From contig JBQCHG010000029.1 in the NCBI GenBank assembly GCA_051954935.1, positions 1-64,000 of the forward strand: a DNA stretch of 64,000 nucleotides. Direction: 5' to 3'. This DNA is from 66-474 sp051954935 (GTDB lineage Bacteria; Pseudomonadota; Gammaproteobacteria; Xanthomonadales; Rhodanobacteraceae). Position 1 is the first letter of the stretch, and every line of letters starts with the position of its first letter. Below are positions 37,477 to 46,392 of this stretch, one piece after another. Position numbers and translations under genes: made by a program. The notes beneath the pieces were generated by a model. It was not told the origin of the DNA. It worked only from the letters and a program-made list of their open reading frames with translations, and did no database searches.

Positions 37477-38852
37477 TTGCGCCATTTGCGGTTCCCCGTT
37501 ATCCAGAGGTCGGAACCAAAACGCATCAGGGTGAAGGTATCCGCAACGATCATCGCGTACCGGATCGGCGTGACCAGCAAGCCCTTGCAGAACATGCCGA
37601 AGCGTTCCCCGCGCGCGACCACGGCCAGCACGATCACCGAAAGCGCGATCTCCGCGATCAGCGTGACCAGCAATGCGTCCCACATGCGCAGGATCAGCAG
37701 GATGATCAGCGCGGTCGGGAACCCGATCTTCTCGATCGCGGAGAAGAACATCGCCCAGCCGATCGGGCGACCGTAGCGGGCGGCCGCCTCCTCACCGAAT
37801 GCCTGCCGGTACTGTTCCTTGATCTTGCGTTGCTCCTCCACCCCGCTCGCCTTCTCCTGCCGGCGCTTGCGCCAGCGCCGGATCACCCGGAACGGGGTGC
37901 GCATGAGGTTGTCGAAGTAGAAGCAGCTCTGCAGGAACGAGGAGGACCACAAGTAGATCTGCCGCGGCAGCCTGTGCACCTCGGGCTCCTCGGACCGAGC
38001 CAGCACGTCTTGCAGCTGGATGTTGCGGTAACCGGAGTGGTTCAGCGCGAAACCGATGAAGATGTCTTCGGAATTGGTCAGATCGTCCCCGAGCAGGGGT
38101 TCGTACCGGTCGAACAGATCCTTGATGTACTTGCGTCGATAGGCCACCGCGCAGCCCACCGGGTTGGTGATGCCGCCGAAGAACACCATCTGTCCCTTGT
38201 AGACGAACCGCTGCAGGAACGTGTACAGGCATTCGCGATAGGTATTGGTGCACCACCACCACAACGCGTGCAGCCTGCCACGCCGCCCGTGGGGATCATC
38301 GTAGGTTTTCGCCCCCTGCCACTGTTGGAACTCGGGGGTCTGCGCCAGCGCACGCCGGTTCTTCGGGCGCATCGGCAGGATCACCCCGCAGGCGCTGGCG
38401 ATGCCGACGCCCTGATAGAGCTCCTGTACGCAGCGCTCGATGTAATCGGGCGATTCCAGGAACGTGTCGCCGTCGAGGATGAACTCGACATCGGAGTCGA
38501 ATTCGCGCGACTGACGCTTGATCGTGGGTGTCTTGCCGATGGACTTCGCGCGTTCGATCACCGTGAGGTCGAGGCCAACCGCCGCGGCATATTCGCGCGC
38601 ACGCGGCACCGTTTCGTCCTTGCCGCCGTCATCCACCAGGATGATGTGGCGCGGCCTCCTCGTCTGTCTGGCCAGCGAAGCCAGGCAGTGGATGATGTTG
38701 TCTTCTTCCTTGTACGCGGGGATCACCACGTCCACCACCGCCGAGCGCCAATCCTCGGCGGGAGTGGGAACGGTCTTGTCGGGGCCGTGCAGCAGTCCTA
38801 TCGCGCTAAGCAGCGCGTTCGGACTCAACACGAACCAAGGTGCGGTAGCCAT
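37473..38852 (-). CDS. Membrane-associated processive glycosyltransferase family 2 (putative polysaccharide synthase)
   Basis: 459 residues. GT-A domain with VDVVIPAYKEEDNIIHCL, LVDDGGKDETV, LDGDTFLE (DxD) and SEDIFIGFALN (base E-D). The QxxRW processivity motif expected near LPRQIYLWSSSFLQ is replaced by Q-I-Y-L-W, lacking the arginine. A putative interface helix and three or four membrane segments make up the C-terminal 130 residues. It follows the epimerase gene with a 47-base overlap and precedes the barrel gene. Looks like a polysaccharide synthase (NodC/HasA/PgaC kind), but sugar and processivity are unproved. Confidence 0.8.
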   Translation of the reverse strand: MATAPWFVLSPNALLSAIGLLHGPDKTVPTPAEDWRSAVVDVVIPAYKEEDNIIHCLASLARQTRRPRHIILVDDGGKDETVPRAREYAAAVGLDLTVIERAKSIGKTPTIKRQSREFDSDVEFILDGDTFLESPDYIERCVQELYQGVGIASACGVILPMRPKNRRALAQTPEFQQWQGAKTYDDPHGRRGRLHALWWWCTNTYRECLYTFLQRFVYKGQMVFFGGITNPVGCAVAYRRKYIKDLFDRYEPLLGDDLTNSEDIFIGFALNHSGYRNIQLQDVLARSEEPEVHRLPRQIYLWSSSFLQSCFYFDNLMRTPFRVIRRWRKRRQEKASGVEEQRKIKEQYRQAFGEEAAARYGRPIGWAMFFSAIEKIGFPTALIILLILRMWDALLVTLIAEIALSVIVLAVVARGERFGMFCKGLLVTPIRYAMIVADTFTLMRFGSDLWITGNRKWRK

Positions 38853-39834
38853 CGCGTTCCCCCCTCAGGCGCTCATGCTCTGCGGCGAGCAGATCGTCAA
38901 TTGTCTGTTCCAGCGTGTGGCTGTGCTGGAACCCGGTCATGCTACGCAGCCGCTCGAGGCACGGACGACGTCGACGGATGTCCTCGAAATCTTCGCCATA
39001 GGCTTCGCGCAACGCCACGTGCTTGATCCGCGAAAGGCTGCCCGCGCGCGCGATCACCATTTCGGCGAGATCCAGGATGCTGATTTCGCGATCGTTGCCG
39101 ACGTTGGCAATGACGGTCTGCTGGCCGGCGCTCGTCGCCAGCGCGTCGAGCGCGCGCACGGTATCGCGCACGTCGCAGAACGAGCGGGTCTGGGATCCTC
39201 CGCCGAACACGGTGATCGGTTCATTGCGCACCGCCTGCGCGACGAAGCGCGGCACCACCATGCCGTACCGGCCCACCTGGCGCGGACCGATGGTATTGAA
39301 GAAGCGCGCGATCACCGCGGGAATTCCGAACCGCTGCGCATAGGACAATCCAAGCGCCTCGTCGGCGATCTTGCTTACCGAATAGCCCCAGCGCGTGCCC
39401 GCCCGGGTGCTGACGACCAGATCCTGCTCTTCCCTCAGGATGTCCTCGTCGTTGTGGCCATAGACCTCGGAACTCGAGGCCAGCACGACTTGCGGCTTCC
39501 ACCCCCCCGCATGTGCGGCGCGCAGCAGGCGCTCGCAGCCGGCGATGTTGGTGGCCAGCACCTTGGTCGGCTCTGCTATGACCCGATACACGCCGACCAC
39601 GGCAGCAAGATGGTAGATGCGATCCGCCCAGCCGACCGCGTGCTCCAGCCGGTTCCAGGTCAGGACATCGGCTTCGTCGAAGCGGAAGTTGGGATTGGCT
39701 TCGTGCCTGGCCAGATTGGCGCGCACGCCGGTGGACAGATCGTCCACGACCTGCACCTGGTCGCCGCGGGCGAGGTGAAGATCAACCAGATGGGAGCCGA
39801 TGAAACCGGCCCCTCCCGTAATGAGTACGTGCAT
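38806..39834 (-). CDS. NAD-dependent nucleotide-sugar epimerase/dehydratase (extended SDR)
   Basis: 342 residues, start at the ATG with GGGGGA upstream. Extended SDR fold: TGGAGFIGSHLVD (NAD site), YHLAA, SSSEVYG and the YxxxK motif as YSVSK, with GPRQVGRYGMVVPRF of the substrate end. It resembles UDP-glucuronate decarboxylase, UDP-glucose 4-epimerase or dTDP-glucose dehydratase; the activity was not pinned. Likely makes the sugar nucleotide for the next gene's polysaccharide synthase. First gene of the operon, with a perfect CRP/Clp palindrome about 50 bp upstream. Confidence 0.88.
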   Translation of the reverse strand: MHVLITGGAGFIGSHLVDLHLARGDQVQVVDDLSTGVRANLARHEANPNFRFDEADVLTWNRLEHAVGWADRIYHLAAVVGVYRVIAEPTKVLATNIAGCERLLRAAHAGGWKPQVVLASSSEVYGHNDEDILREEQDLVVSTRAGTRWGYSVSKIADEALGLSYAQRFGIPAVIARFFNTIGPRQVGRYGMVVPRFVAQAVRNEPITVFGGGSQTRSFCDVRDTVRALDALATSAGQQTVIANVGNDREISILDLAEMVIARAGSLSRIKHVALREAYGEDFEDIRRRRPCLERLRSMTGFQHSHTLEQTIDDLLAAEHERLRGERDGYRTLVRVESERAA

Positions 39835-39882
39835 GGAATCCCCCGTAATTCCGGACGGCAACACTACAGCAAGCGAACGAAC

Positions 39883-39898
39883 TGTGAAATGTGTCACA
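39883..39898 (-). promoter_or_regulatory. CRP/Clp-type binding site before the polysaccharide operon
   Basis: TGTGA-N6-TCACA is a perfect two-half-site match to the CRP consensus, also used by Xanthomonas Clp. Its centre is about 56 bp upstream of the epimerase start codon, a position suited to activation. Clp in Xanthomonas loses DNA binding when cyclic di-GMP is high, so such control is possible here. Confidence 0.7.
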
Positions 39899-40118
39899 AG
39901 TCGTGCATGGTCCATGCCAGTGCGTAGGGTGGTGGAATCCCGGACCGGCTTGGATCTTTTCCCCTCCCTCCGGCCCCCCCATGGAGGGGTGCCAATTTGG
40001 GTCACTCCGGCCTGACCCAACTGGGTTCCCACGCCCGGGGAGCGGAACCCCCTCGCCACCCCCCGGAGCGGCCATCCTCCCCAGCGACAATGGCGTTTCG
40101 AGCCTTCCCATGTGCCGC
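39899..40118. other. GC-rich intergenic region between the groEL terminator and the polysaccharide operon
   Basis: The region is very rich in C runs (for example CCCCTCCCTCC) and contains the inverted repeat GGGTCA-N8-TGACCC at about 39999-40018, with several further short dyads. No frame has a ribosome binding site. A small RNA is possible but no promoter-terminator pair was recognised. Confidence 0.4.
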
Positions 40119-40151
40119 AAACAAAAAGCCCCGCATCGCTGCGGGGCTTTT
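40119..40151 (-). terminator. Rho-independent terminator after groEL
   Basis: A perfect 12-bp stem (AAAAGCCCCGCA / TGCGGGGCTTTT) with loop TCGC is followed on the minus strand by a T-run. It is 29 bp past the groEL stop. Confidence 0.92.
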
Positions 40152-40179
40152 CGTTCCAACTCTCAGGAGCGGGATTGGA

Positions 40180-41832
<1,653 letters not shown>

Positions 41833-41865
41833 GTGTGTGATTCCTTAAAGACTTTGCTTTTGATC

Positions 41866-41932
41866 GTCATACCGGCGAAAGCCGGTATCCAGTTTTTTGG
41901 AAGAGCTGGATTCCGGCCTGCGCCGGAATGAC
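41866..41932. repeat. Inverted pair of 27-bp REP-like elements between groES and groEL
   Basis: Unit A (41866-41892) begins GTCATACCGGCGAAAGCCGG and unit B (41906-41932) is its near reverse complement, ending CGCCGGAATGAC; 13 bp lie between. Each unit can itself form a hairpin, and the pair can form a longer one in the groESL mRNA. Similar GTCATNCCGG...CCGGNATGAC motifs recur near 51.6, 57.8 and 59.1 kb. Confidence 0.85.
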
Positions 41933-41958
41933 GGCTGGAGAATTCCGAGCGGTCTCGC

Positions 41959-42249
41959 TCAGCCTTCAATCACAGCCATCAGGTCTTCTTCGCGCATGAC
42001 GAGCAGTTCCTCGCCATCCACCTTGACCTCGGTGCCGGAGTACTTGCCGAACAGCACCTTGTCGCCGGCCTTGACGGCCATCGGGCGGACCTTGCCGTCT
42101 TCCTGGATCTTGCCGGTGCCCACGGCGACCACTTCACCCTTGATCGGCTTCTCGGTCGCGGTATCAGGGATGACGATGCCGCCAGCGGATTTGGTTTCCG
42201 CCTCCAGGCGCTTGATGATCACGCGGTCGTGCAACGGACGAAGCTTCAT
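41959..42249 (-). CDS. groS: Co-chaperonin GroES
   Basis: 96 residues starting MKLRPLHDRVIIKR, the universal family beginning. Ring cap of GroEL; the mobile loop region (EAETKSAGGIVIPDTATEKP) and GTEVKVDGEELLVMREEDLMAVIEG end are intact. First gene of groESL, with CIRCE and a sigma-32 promoter just upstream. Confidence 0.99.
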   Translation of the reverse strand: MKLRPLHDRVIIKRLEAETKSAGGIVIPDTATEKPIKGEVVAVGTGKIQEDGKVRPMAVKAGDKVLFGKYSGTEVKVDGEELLVMREEDLMAVIEG

Positions 42250-42305
42250 GGTTTGGACTCCACCTGTGTGTCGAAGGAAAACGCCCTCGCCCAGTCCATG
42301 GACTG

Positions 42306-42332
42306 TTAGCACTCGGACGCAGAGAGTGCCAA
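42306..42332 (-). promoter_or_regulatory. CIRCE operator (HrcA-binding) of groESL
   Basis: TTAGCACTC-N9-GAGTGCCAA, the CIRCE consensus with a single mismatch, 57 bp upstream of the groES start codon. HrcA binds it to repress chaperonin genes in non-stressed cells. A TACAAT box (42332-42337 reversed) directly precedes it, so the site would overlap the start of transcription from that promoter. Confidence 0.95.
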
Positions 42333-42388
42333 TTGTAGGCGCAACGCCGCGCTGCGGGGAACCCCGCCGGCGTGACGAACCCCACAGC

Positions 42389-42416
42389 AAATAGGGGCGG
42401 ATCGGCCCGGTTCAAG
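42389..42416 (-). promoter_or_regulatory. Sigma-32 heat-shock promoter of groESL
   Basis: Minus strand: CTTGAA, 13-nt spacer, CCCCTATT, near consensus for RpoH (CTTGAA-N13-17-CCCCATNT). It lies upstream of the CIRCE site. It points away from cutA, whose start is about 20 bp from its -35. Confidence 0.8.
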
Positions 42417-42437
42417 GGCCGCTGCTACGCTTTCGGT

Positions 42438-42773
42438 ATGGCCGAGCCACGCCCGCTGCTGATCCTCTGCACCTGCCCCGACTCCGAGTCGGCCGGCCGC
42501 ATTGCCCGCGTGCTGGTCGAGGAACGCCTGGCCGCCTGCGTGAACCGTATGCCCGGACTTACATCGGTCTATCGCTGGCAGGGGGAAATCCACGAGGACA
42601 GCGAGGTGCTGCTGCTGATCAAGACCCGCCGCGAGCTGTTCGAAGCGCTGCGCGCGCGACTGGTCGCGCTCCATCCTTATGAAGTGCCGGAAGTGATCGC
42701 GATGGAGATCGCGGCCGGCCACACACCGTATCTCGAATGGTTGCGCTCGGAAACCGGCGGCAGCGGCGCGTGA
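42438..42773 (+). CDS. cutA: CutA1-family divalent-ion tolerance protein
   Basis: 111 residues. Trimeric ferredoxin-like protein; in E. coli cutA mutants have altered copper tolerance, though its mechanism is uncertain. LCTCPDSESAGRIARVLVEERLAACVN, YRWQGEIHEDSEVLLLIKT and HPYEVPEVIAMEI are characteristic. Followed closely by dsbD in the same direction, a common arrangement, and the pair may share transcription. Confidence 0.97.
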   Translation: MAEPRPLLILCTCPDSESAGRIARVLVEERLAACVNRMPGLTSVYRWQGEIHEDSEVLLLIKTRRELFEALRARLVALHPYEVPEVIAMEIAAGHTPYLEWLRSETGGSGA

Positions 42774-42852
42774 GCTGGCGGCGAGAAGCCCGGTCTTGCG
42801 ACAATAGGCCGTTTGATTGCCGGTTCCCGTTTTGTCCCGACCGAAACTCTCC

Positions 42853-44745
42853 ATGCCAATGACATTGCTGCGACGTGCGGCGTGGCTGCTGTGGTTCGTG
42901 CTGCCGACATGGGCCGCGGCGCAGGCCGCGCCGGAACTGCTGCAAGTCACCGATGCCTTTCGGCTGAGCGCCCAGGTCGCCCGACCCAGCACCCTGCACC
43001 TGCACTGGACGATCGCGCAGCACTATTACCTGTATCGCGGACGCATCCACGTCAAATCGCTGGATGACAAAATCCAGCTCGGTGCGCCGCAGTTGCCCGA
43101 CGGCCTGAAAGAACACGATCCCTATCTGGGCGATGTCGAGATCTATCACGACGCACTCGATGCAACGGTGCCATACAAGATCGCGGGAGCGGCACCGGCC
43201 AGTCTCCGCGTAGCAGTGACCTTCCAGGGTTGCCACGAGGTGGATCCGAAGATCTGCTATCCGCCGGCGACGCAGGATCTCGAAATTCCACTCGGCGGCG
43301 CGGGTGCCGGTGCGATCAGCCTTCCCGATGCGCAGCCGGCCGCGGATGGCGGACTCGGCGCGGCTTTGCGGCACTTGCGCGATTCGCGCTCCGGGCCGCC
43401 TCCGAACAACTCCGCCGGTATGAAGGCCGCTCCCGCGCCCGGCAACGAATCCGCGGAGCAAAAACTGGCAAGCCTGATCGGCGCGCACGGCTTCGCGGCG
43501 GTCGCGGTGTTCTTCGGTGCGGGTTTGCTGCTGGCGTTCACGCCTTGCGTGCTGCCGATGTATCCGATCCTGTCCGGCTTGATCGCGGGGAGTGGTGAGC
43601 GTTTGTCCACCGCGCGCGCGTTCGGTTTGTCATTTACCTACGTGCTGGCCAGCTGCGTGGTGTTCACCGTGCTCGGGGTGATTGCAGGATTGGCCGGCGC
43701 CAACCTCGCCGCATGGATGCAGCAACCGGCGATCCTGATCGCGTTCGCGATCCTGTTCGTGCTGCTGGCATTCTCGATGTTCGGCATGTATTCGCTGCAG
43801 TTGCCCTCATCGTGGCAGACGCGGCTGGCGAGCTTCAGCAATCGGCAGCGCGGCGGCTCACTGACGGGCGTCGCGATCATGGGCGTGCTCTCGGCGCTGA
43901 TCGTCGGGCCGTGCGTGGCCCCGCCGCTCGCGGGCGCGGTGCTCTATATCGGCCAGAACCGCGATCCGGTATTCGGCGGCGCGGCGCTGTTTGCGCTGAG
44001 CTTCGGCATGGGCGTGCCGCTGCTGGCGATCGGCACCGCAGCCGGCCGGCTCTTGCCGCGCGCCGGTGCGTGGATGAACGTGGTCAAGGCGATCTTCGGC
44101 GTCGGCTTTCTCGCCGTGGCGATCTGGATGTTGTCGCGCATCCTGGATGCACGCTGGATCCTTCTGATGAGCGGTGCGCTGCTGGTGGGTTGCGCGGTGT
44201 TCCTCGGCGCGCTGACCCGGCTGGCGAGCGGTGCTTCCGGCTGGCGTCGCGCAGGTCAGGTGCTGGGATTGATCGCGTTGGTGATCGGCGCCTGCGAACT
44301 GGTCGGCGCGGCGGCGGGTTCACGCAACCTCGTTACGCCACTGGCCGGCATCTTCGGAGGCGAACGCGCTGCGGCGCAGACGCTGAACTTCCAGCAGGTG
44401 AAAAGCGTGGCTGACGTGCAGCGTGCGCTGGCGCAGGCCAGCACGGCGGGCCGGCCAGCCATGCTGGACTTCTATGCCGACTGGTGCGTGAGCTGCAAGG
44501 AAATGGAAGCGGAAACCTTCGCCAGGCCCGGGGTGCAGCAAGCGCTCAAGGACTTCGTGCTGCTGCGCGCGGATGTCACCGCCAACGACGCGGAAGACCA
44601 GGCGCTGCTGAAACGCTACGACCTCCTCGGTCCACCGGCCACGCTGTTCTTTACTGATGGCCACGAGCAACGCGCGCAGCGGCTGATCGGCTACGAAGAC
44701 GCGCAAGCCTTCCGCAAACGACTGGACAAGGTAAGCCATGATTGA
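42853..44745 (+). CDS. dsbD: Thiol:disulfide interchange protein DsbD
   Basis: 630 residues. Carries electrons from cytoplasmic thioredoxin to the periplasm for disulfide reduction. Signal peptide (to AAAQA), N-terminal immunoglobulin-like alpha domain (residues 20-150) with its cysteine pair at CHEVDPKICYPP, a transmembrane domain from about 210 with FTPCVLPMYPI and GPCVAPPLAG cysteines, and a C-terminal thioredoxin domain with DFYADWCVSCKEME. The start could also be two codons later. Overlaps the following TlpA-like gene by eight bases. Confidence 0.97.
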   Translation: MPMTLLRRAAWLLWFVLPTWAAAQAAPELLQVTDAFRLSAQVARPSTLHLHWTIAQHYYLYRGRIHVKSLDDKIQLGAPQLPDGLKEHDPYLGDVEIYHDALDATVPYKIAGAAPASLRVAVTFQGCHEVDPKICYPPATQDLEIPLGGAGAGAISLPDAQPAADGGLGAALRHLRDSRSGPPPNNSAGMKAAPAPGNESAEQKLASLIGAHGFAAVAVFFGAGLLLAFTPCVLPMYPILSGLIAGSGERLSTARAFGLSFTYVLASCVVFTVLGVIAGLAGANLAAWMQQPAILIAFAILFVLLAFSMFGMYSLQLPSSWQTRLASFSNRQRGGSLTGVAIMGVLSALIVGPCVAPPLAGAVLYIGQNRDPVFGGAALFALSFGMGVPLLAIGTAAGRLLPRAGAWMNVVKAIFGVGFLAVAIWMLSRILDARWILLMSGALLVGCAVFLGALTRLASGASGWRRAGQVLGLIALVIGACELVGAAAGSRNLVTPLAGIFGGERAAAQTLNFQQVKSVADVQRALAQASTAGRPAMLDFYADWCVSCKEMEAETFARPGVQQALKDFVLLRADVTANDAEDQALLKRYDLLGPPATLFFTDGHEQRAQRLIGYEDAQAFRKRLDKVSHD

Positions 44746-45298
44746 CCGCCGCGCGACATTGATCATCCTCGTGCTGGCGGGCGCCGCGGCCGCCGGCGGC
44801 TGGTGGTTGCAGCGCAGCTTGCAGAGGCCGCCCGCGCCGCCGGTCGCATTGACCACGCCGGGTTCGAAGACTTCCGTACTGAAAGTTGGCGATCGCGCCG
44901 ACGACCTGGCCCTACCCGACCTGGACGGCAAGACGCAGCAACTTTCGCAATGGCACGGCAAACGCGTGCTGCTGAATTTCTGGGCGACCTGGTGCGCGCC
45001 CTGCCGCAAGGAAATGCCTGAACTGTCGGCCGCGCAGACCCGCTACGAGGGTGTGCAGGTGATCGGCGTGGCATTGGACCAGCCGCAAGCCGTGCGCGAC
45101 TACCTGAAACGGACAACGGTCGATTATCCGATCCTGATCGGCATCGACGCCGACCCCGAACCCACCCTGCGCTTCGGCGACACCGTCGGCGCACTTCCCT
45201 ACAGCGTGCTGATCGGCCCCGACGGGCGCATCGAACGCACCAAGCTGGGACCGTTCGATGCCACCGAGCTGGACAACTGGCTGGGCGGAAAGGGCTGA
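44738..45298 (+). CDS. TlpA/ResA-like periplasmic thioredoxin
   Basis: 186 residues with an N-terminal membrane anchor (residues 7-25) and a single thioredoxin-fold domain, redox site WCAPC in LLNFWATWCAPCRKEM and cis-proline region LPYSVLIGPDG. Held at the periplasmic face, it probably receives electrons from DsbD, whose gene overlaps this one by eight bases. Substrate (cytochrome c apoprotein or others) is not known. Confidence 0.93.
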   Translation: MIDRRATLIILVLAGAAAAGGWWLQRSLQRPPAPPVALTTPGSKTSVLKVGDRADDLALPDLDGKTQQLSQWHGKRVLLNFWATWCAPCRKEMPELSAAQTRYEGVQVIGVALDQPQAVRDYLKRTTVDYPILIGIDADPEPTLRFGDTVGALPYSVLIGPDGRIERTKLGPFDATELDNWLGGKG

Positions 45299-45403
45299 GG
45301 CTCCGAACATCCGCGATTTGCGGCGATCTTGCGCTAAACGTCTGGACAAGAGTGAGGCTCCCGCGCCACACTTCGCAGCCCTGATGCCTGAGCCGAGCCG
45401 CAC

Positions 45404-45868
45404 GTGGCCAACTTGCTGGTCCTGCACGGTCCCAACCTGAACCTGCTCGGCGAACGCGAGCCGGGCATTTACGGTCGCACCACGCTGGCGCAGATCGACG
45501 CGCAACTCGGCGCACGCGCGCAAACGGTCGGCCATACGCTGCACAGCTTCCAGTCGAACGCCGAGCACGAACTGATCGGCCGCATCCACCAGGCGCGCAA
45601 CGACGGCACCGCGTTCATCCTGATCAATCCGGCCGGGCTCACCCACACTTCCGTGTCGCTGCGCGACGCGCTGGCGGCCGTGGCGATCCCGTTCATCGAA
45701 GTGCATCTGTCCAATCCCTACGCGCGCGAGATGTTCCGCCGGCACTCGTATCTCTCCGATCTCGCGGTCGGTGTGATCGCCGGCTTCGGCGCGGAGAGCT
45801 ATCACCTCGCGCTTGAAGCGGCGATGTCGCGCCTGCGGCCGAAATCGCCCAACCCGGTCAGCCACTGA
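45404..45868 (+). CDS. aroQ: 3-dehydroquinate dehydratase, type II
   Basis: 154 residues from a GTG. Third step of the shikimate pathway. The type II signature LHGPNLNLLGEREPGIYG contains the catalytic tyrosine; FQSNAEHELIGRIHQA, INPAGLTHTSVSLRDAL and EVHLSNPYARE carry the other substrate contacts. The ORF continues directly after the TlpA-like gene and ahead of accBC, the order seen in other gammaproteobacteria. Confidence 0.97.
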   Translation: MANLLVLHGPNLNLLGEREPGIYGRTTLAQIDAQLGARAQTVGHTLHSFQSNAEHELIGRIHQARNDGTAFILINPAGLTHTSVSLRDALAAVAIPFIEVHLSNPYAREMFRRHSYLSDLAVGVIAGFGAESYHLALEAAMSRLRPKSPNPVSH

Positions 45869-45908
45869 CCGGCGGCAAGCACGCAACGCATTCAATCAAG
45901 GAACAGAC

Positions 45909-46388
45909 ATGGACCTGCGCAAGATCAAGAAGCTCATAGATCTGCTGGAACAATCCAACCTCTCGGAGCTGGAAATCCACGAGGGCGAGGAGGTGGTGCG
46001 CCTGTCGCGCCACCCGGCCGCGAGTGCCACGCAACCCACGGTGCTGGTTCAGCAGACGCCTTCCGTACCGGCGCCCGCCACGAGCGCACCCGTTCCTGCC
46101 GCGCCGGTCGCGAACGCGGAATCCGTTCCCGCCGGCGAGCGCGGCCTGCCCGCCGGGCACGTCGTGCGCGCACCCATGGTCGGCACCTTCTACGCTTCCG
46201 CATCGCCCGGCGCGCCGCCATTCGTGGCGGTGGGTACCCAGGTCAAGGCCGGCGATCCGCTCGGCATCATCGAGGCGATGAAGATGTTCAACCAGCTCGA
46301 AGCCGATGTTTCCGGCACGGTGCTGGCGATCGTGGCCGAGAACGGCCAGCCGGTCGAGTTCGACCAGCCGCTGTTCGTGATCGGCTGA
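45909..46388 (+). CDS. accB: Biotin carboxyl carrier protein of acetyl-CoA carboxylase
   Basis: 159 residues. Carries the biotin of acetyl-CoA carboxylase, the first step of fatty acid synthesis. An N-terminal helix (MDLRKIKKLIDLLEQSNLSE), a long Ala/Pro-rich linker (about 45-80), then the biotinyl domain, with the biotinylated K125 in EAMKMFN. Four bases separate it from accC, so they form one unit. Confidence 0.98.
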   Translation: MDLRKIKKLIDLLEQSNLSELEIHEGEEVVRLSRHPAASATQPTVLVQQTPSVPAPATSAPVPAAPVANAESVPAGERGLPAGHVVRAPMVGTFYASASPGAPPFVAVGTQVKAGDPLGIIEAMKMFNQLEADVSGTVLAIVAENGQPVEFDQPLFVIG

Positions 46389-46392
46389 CGCC

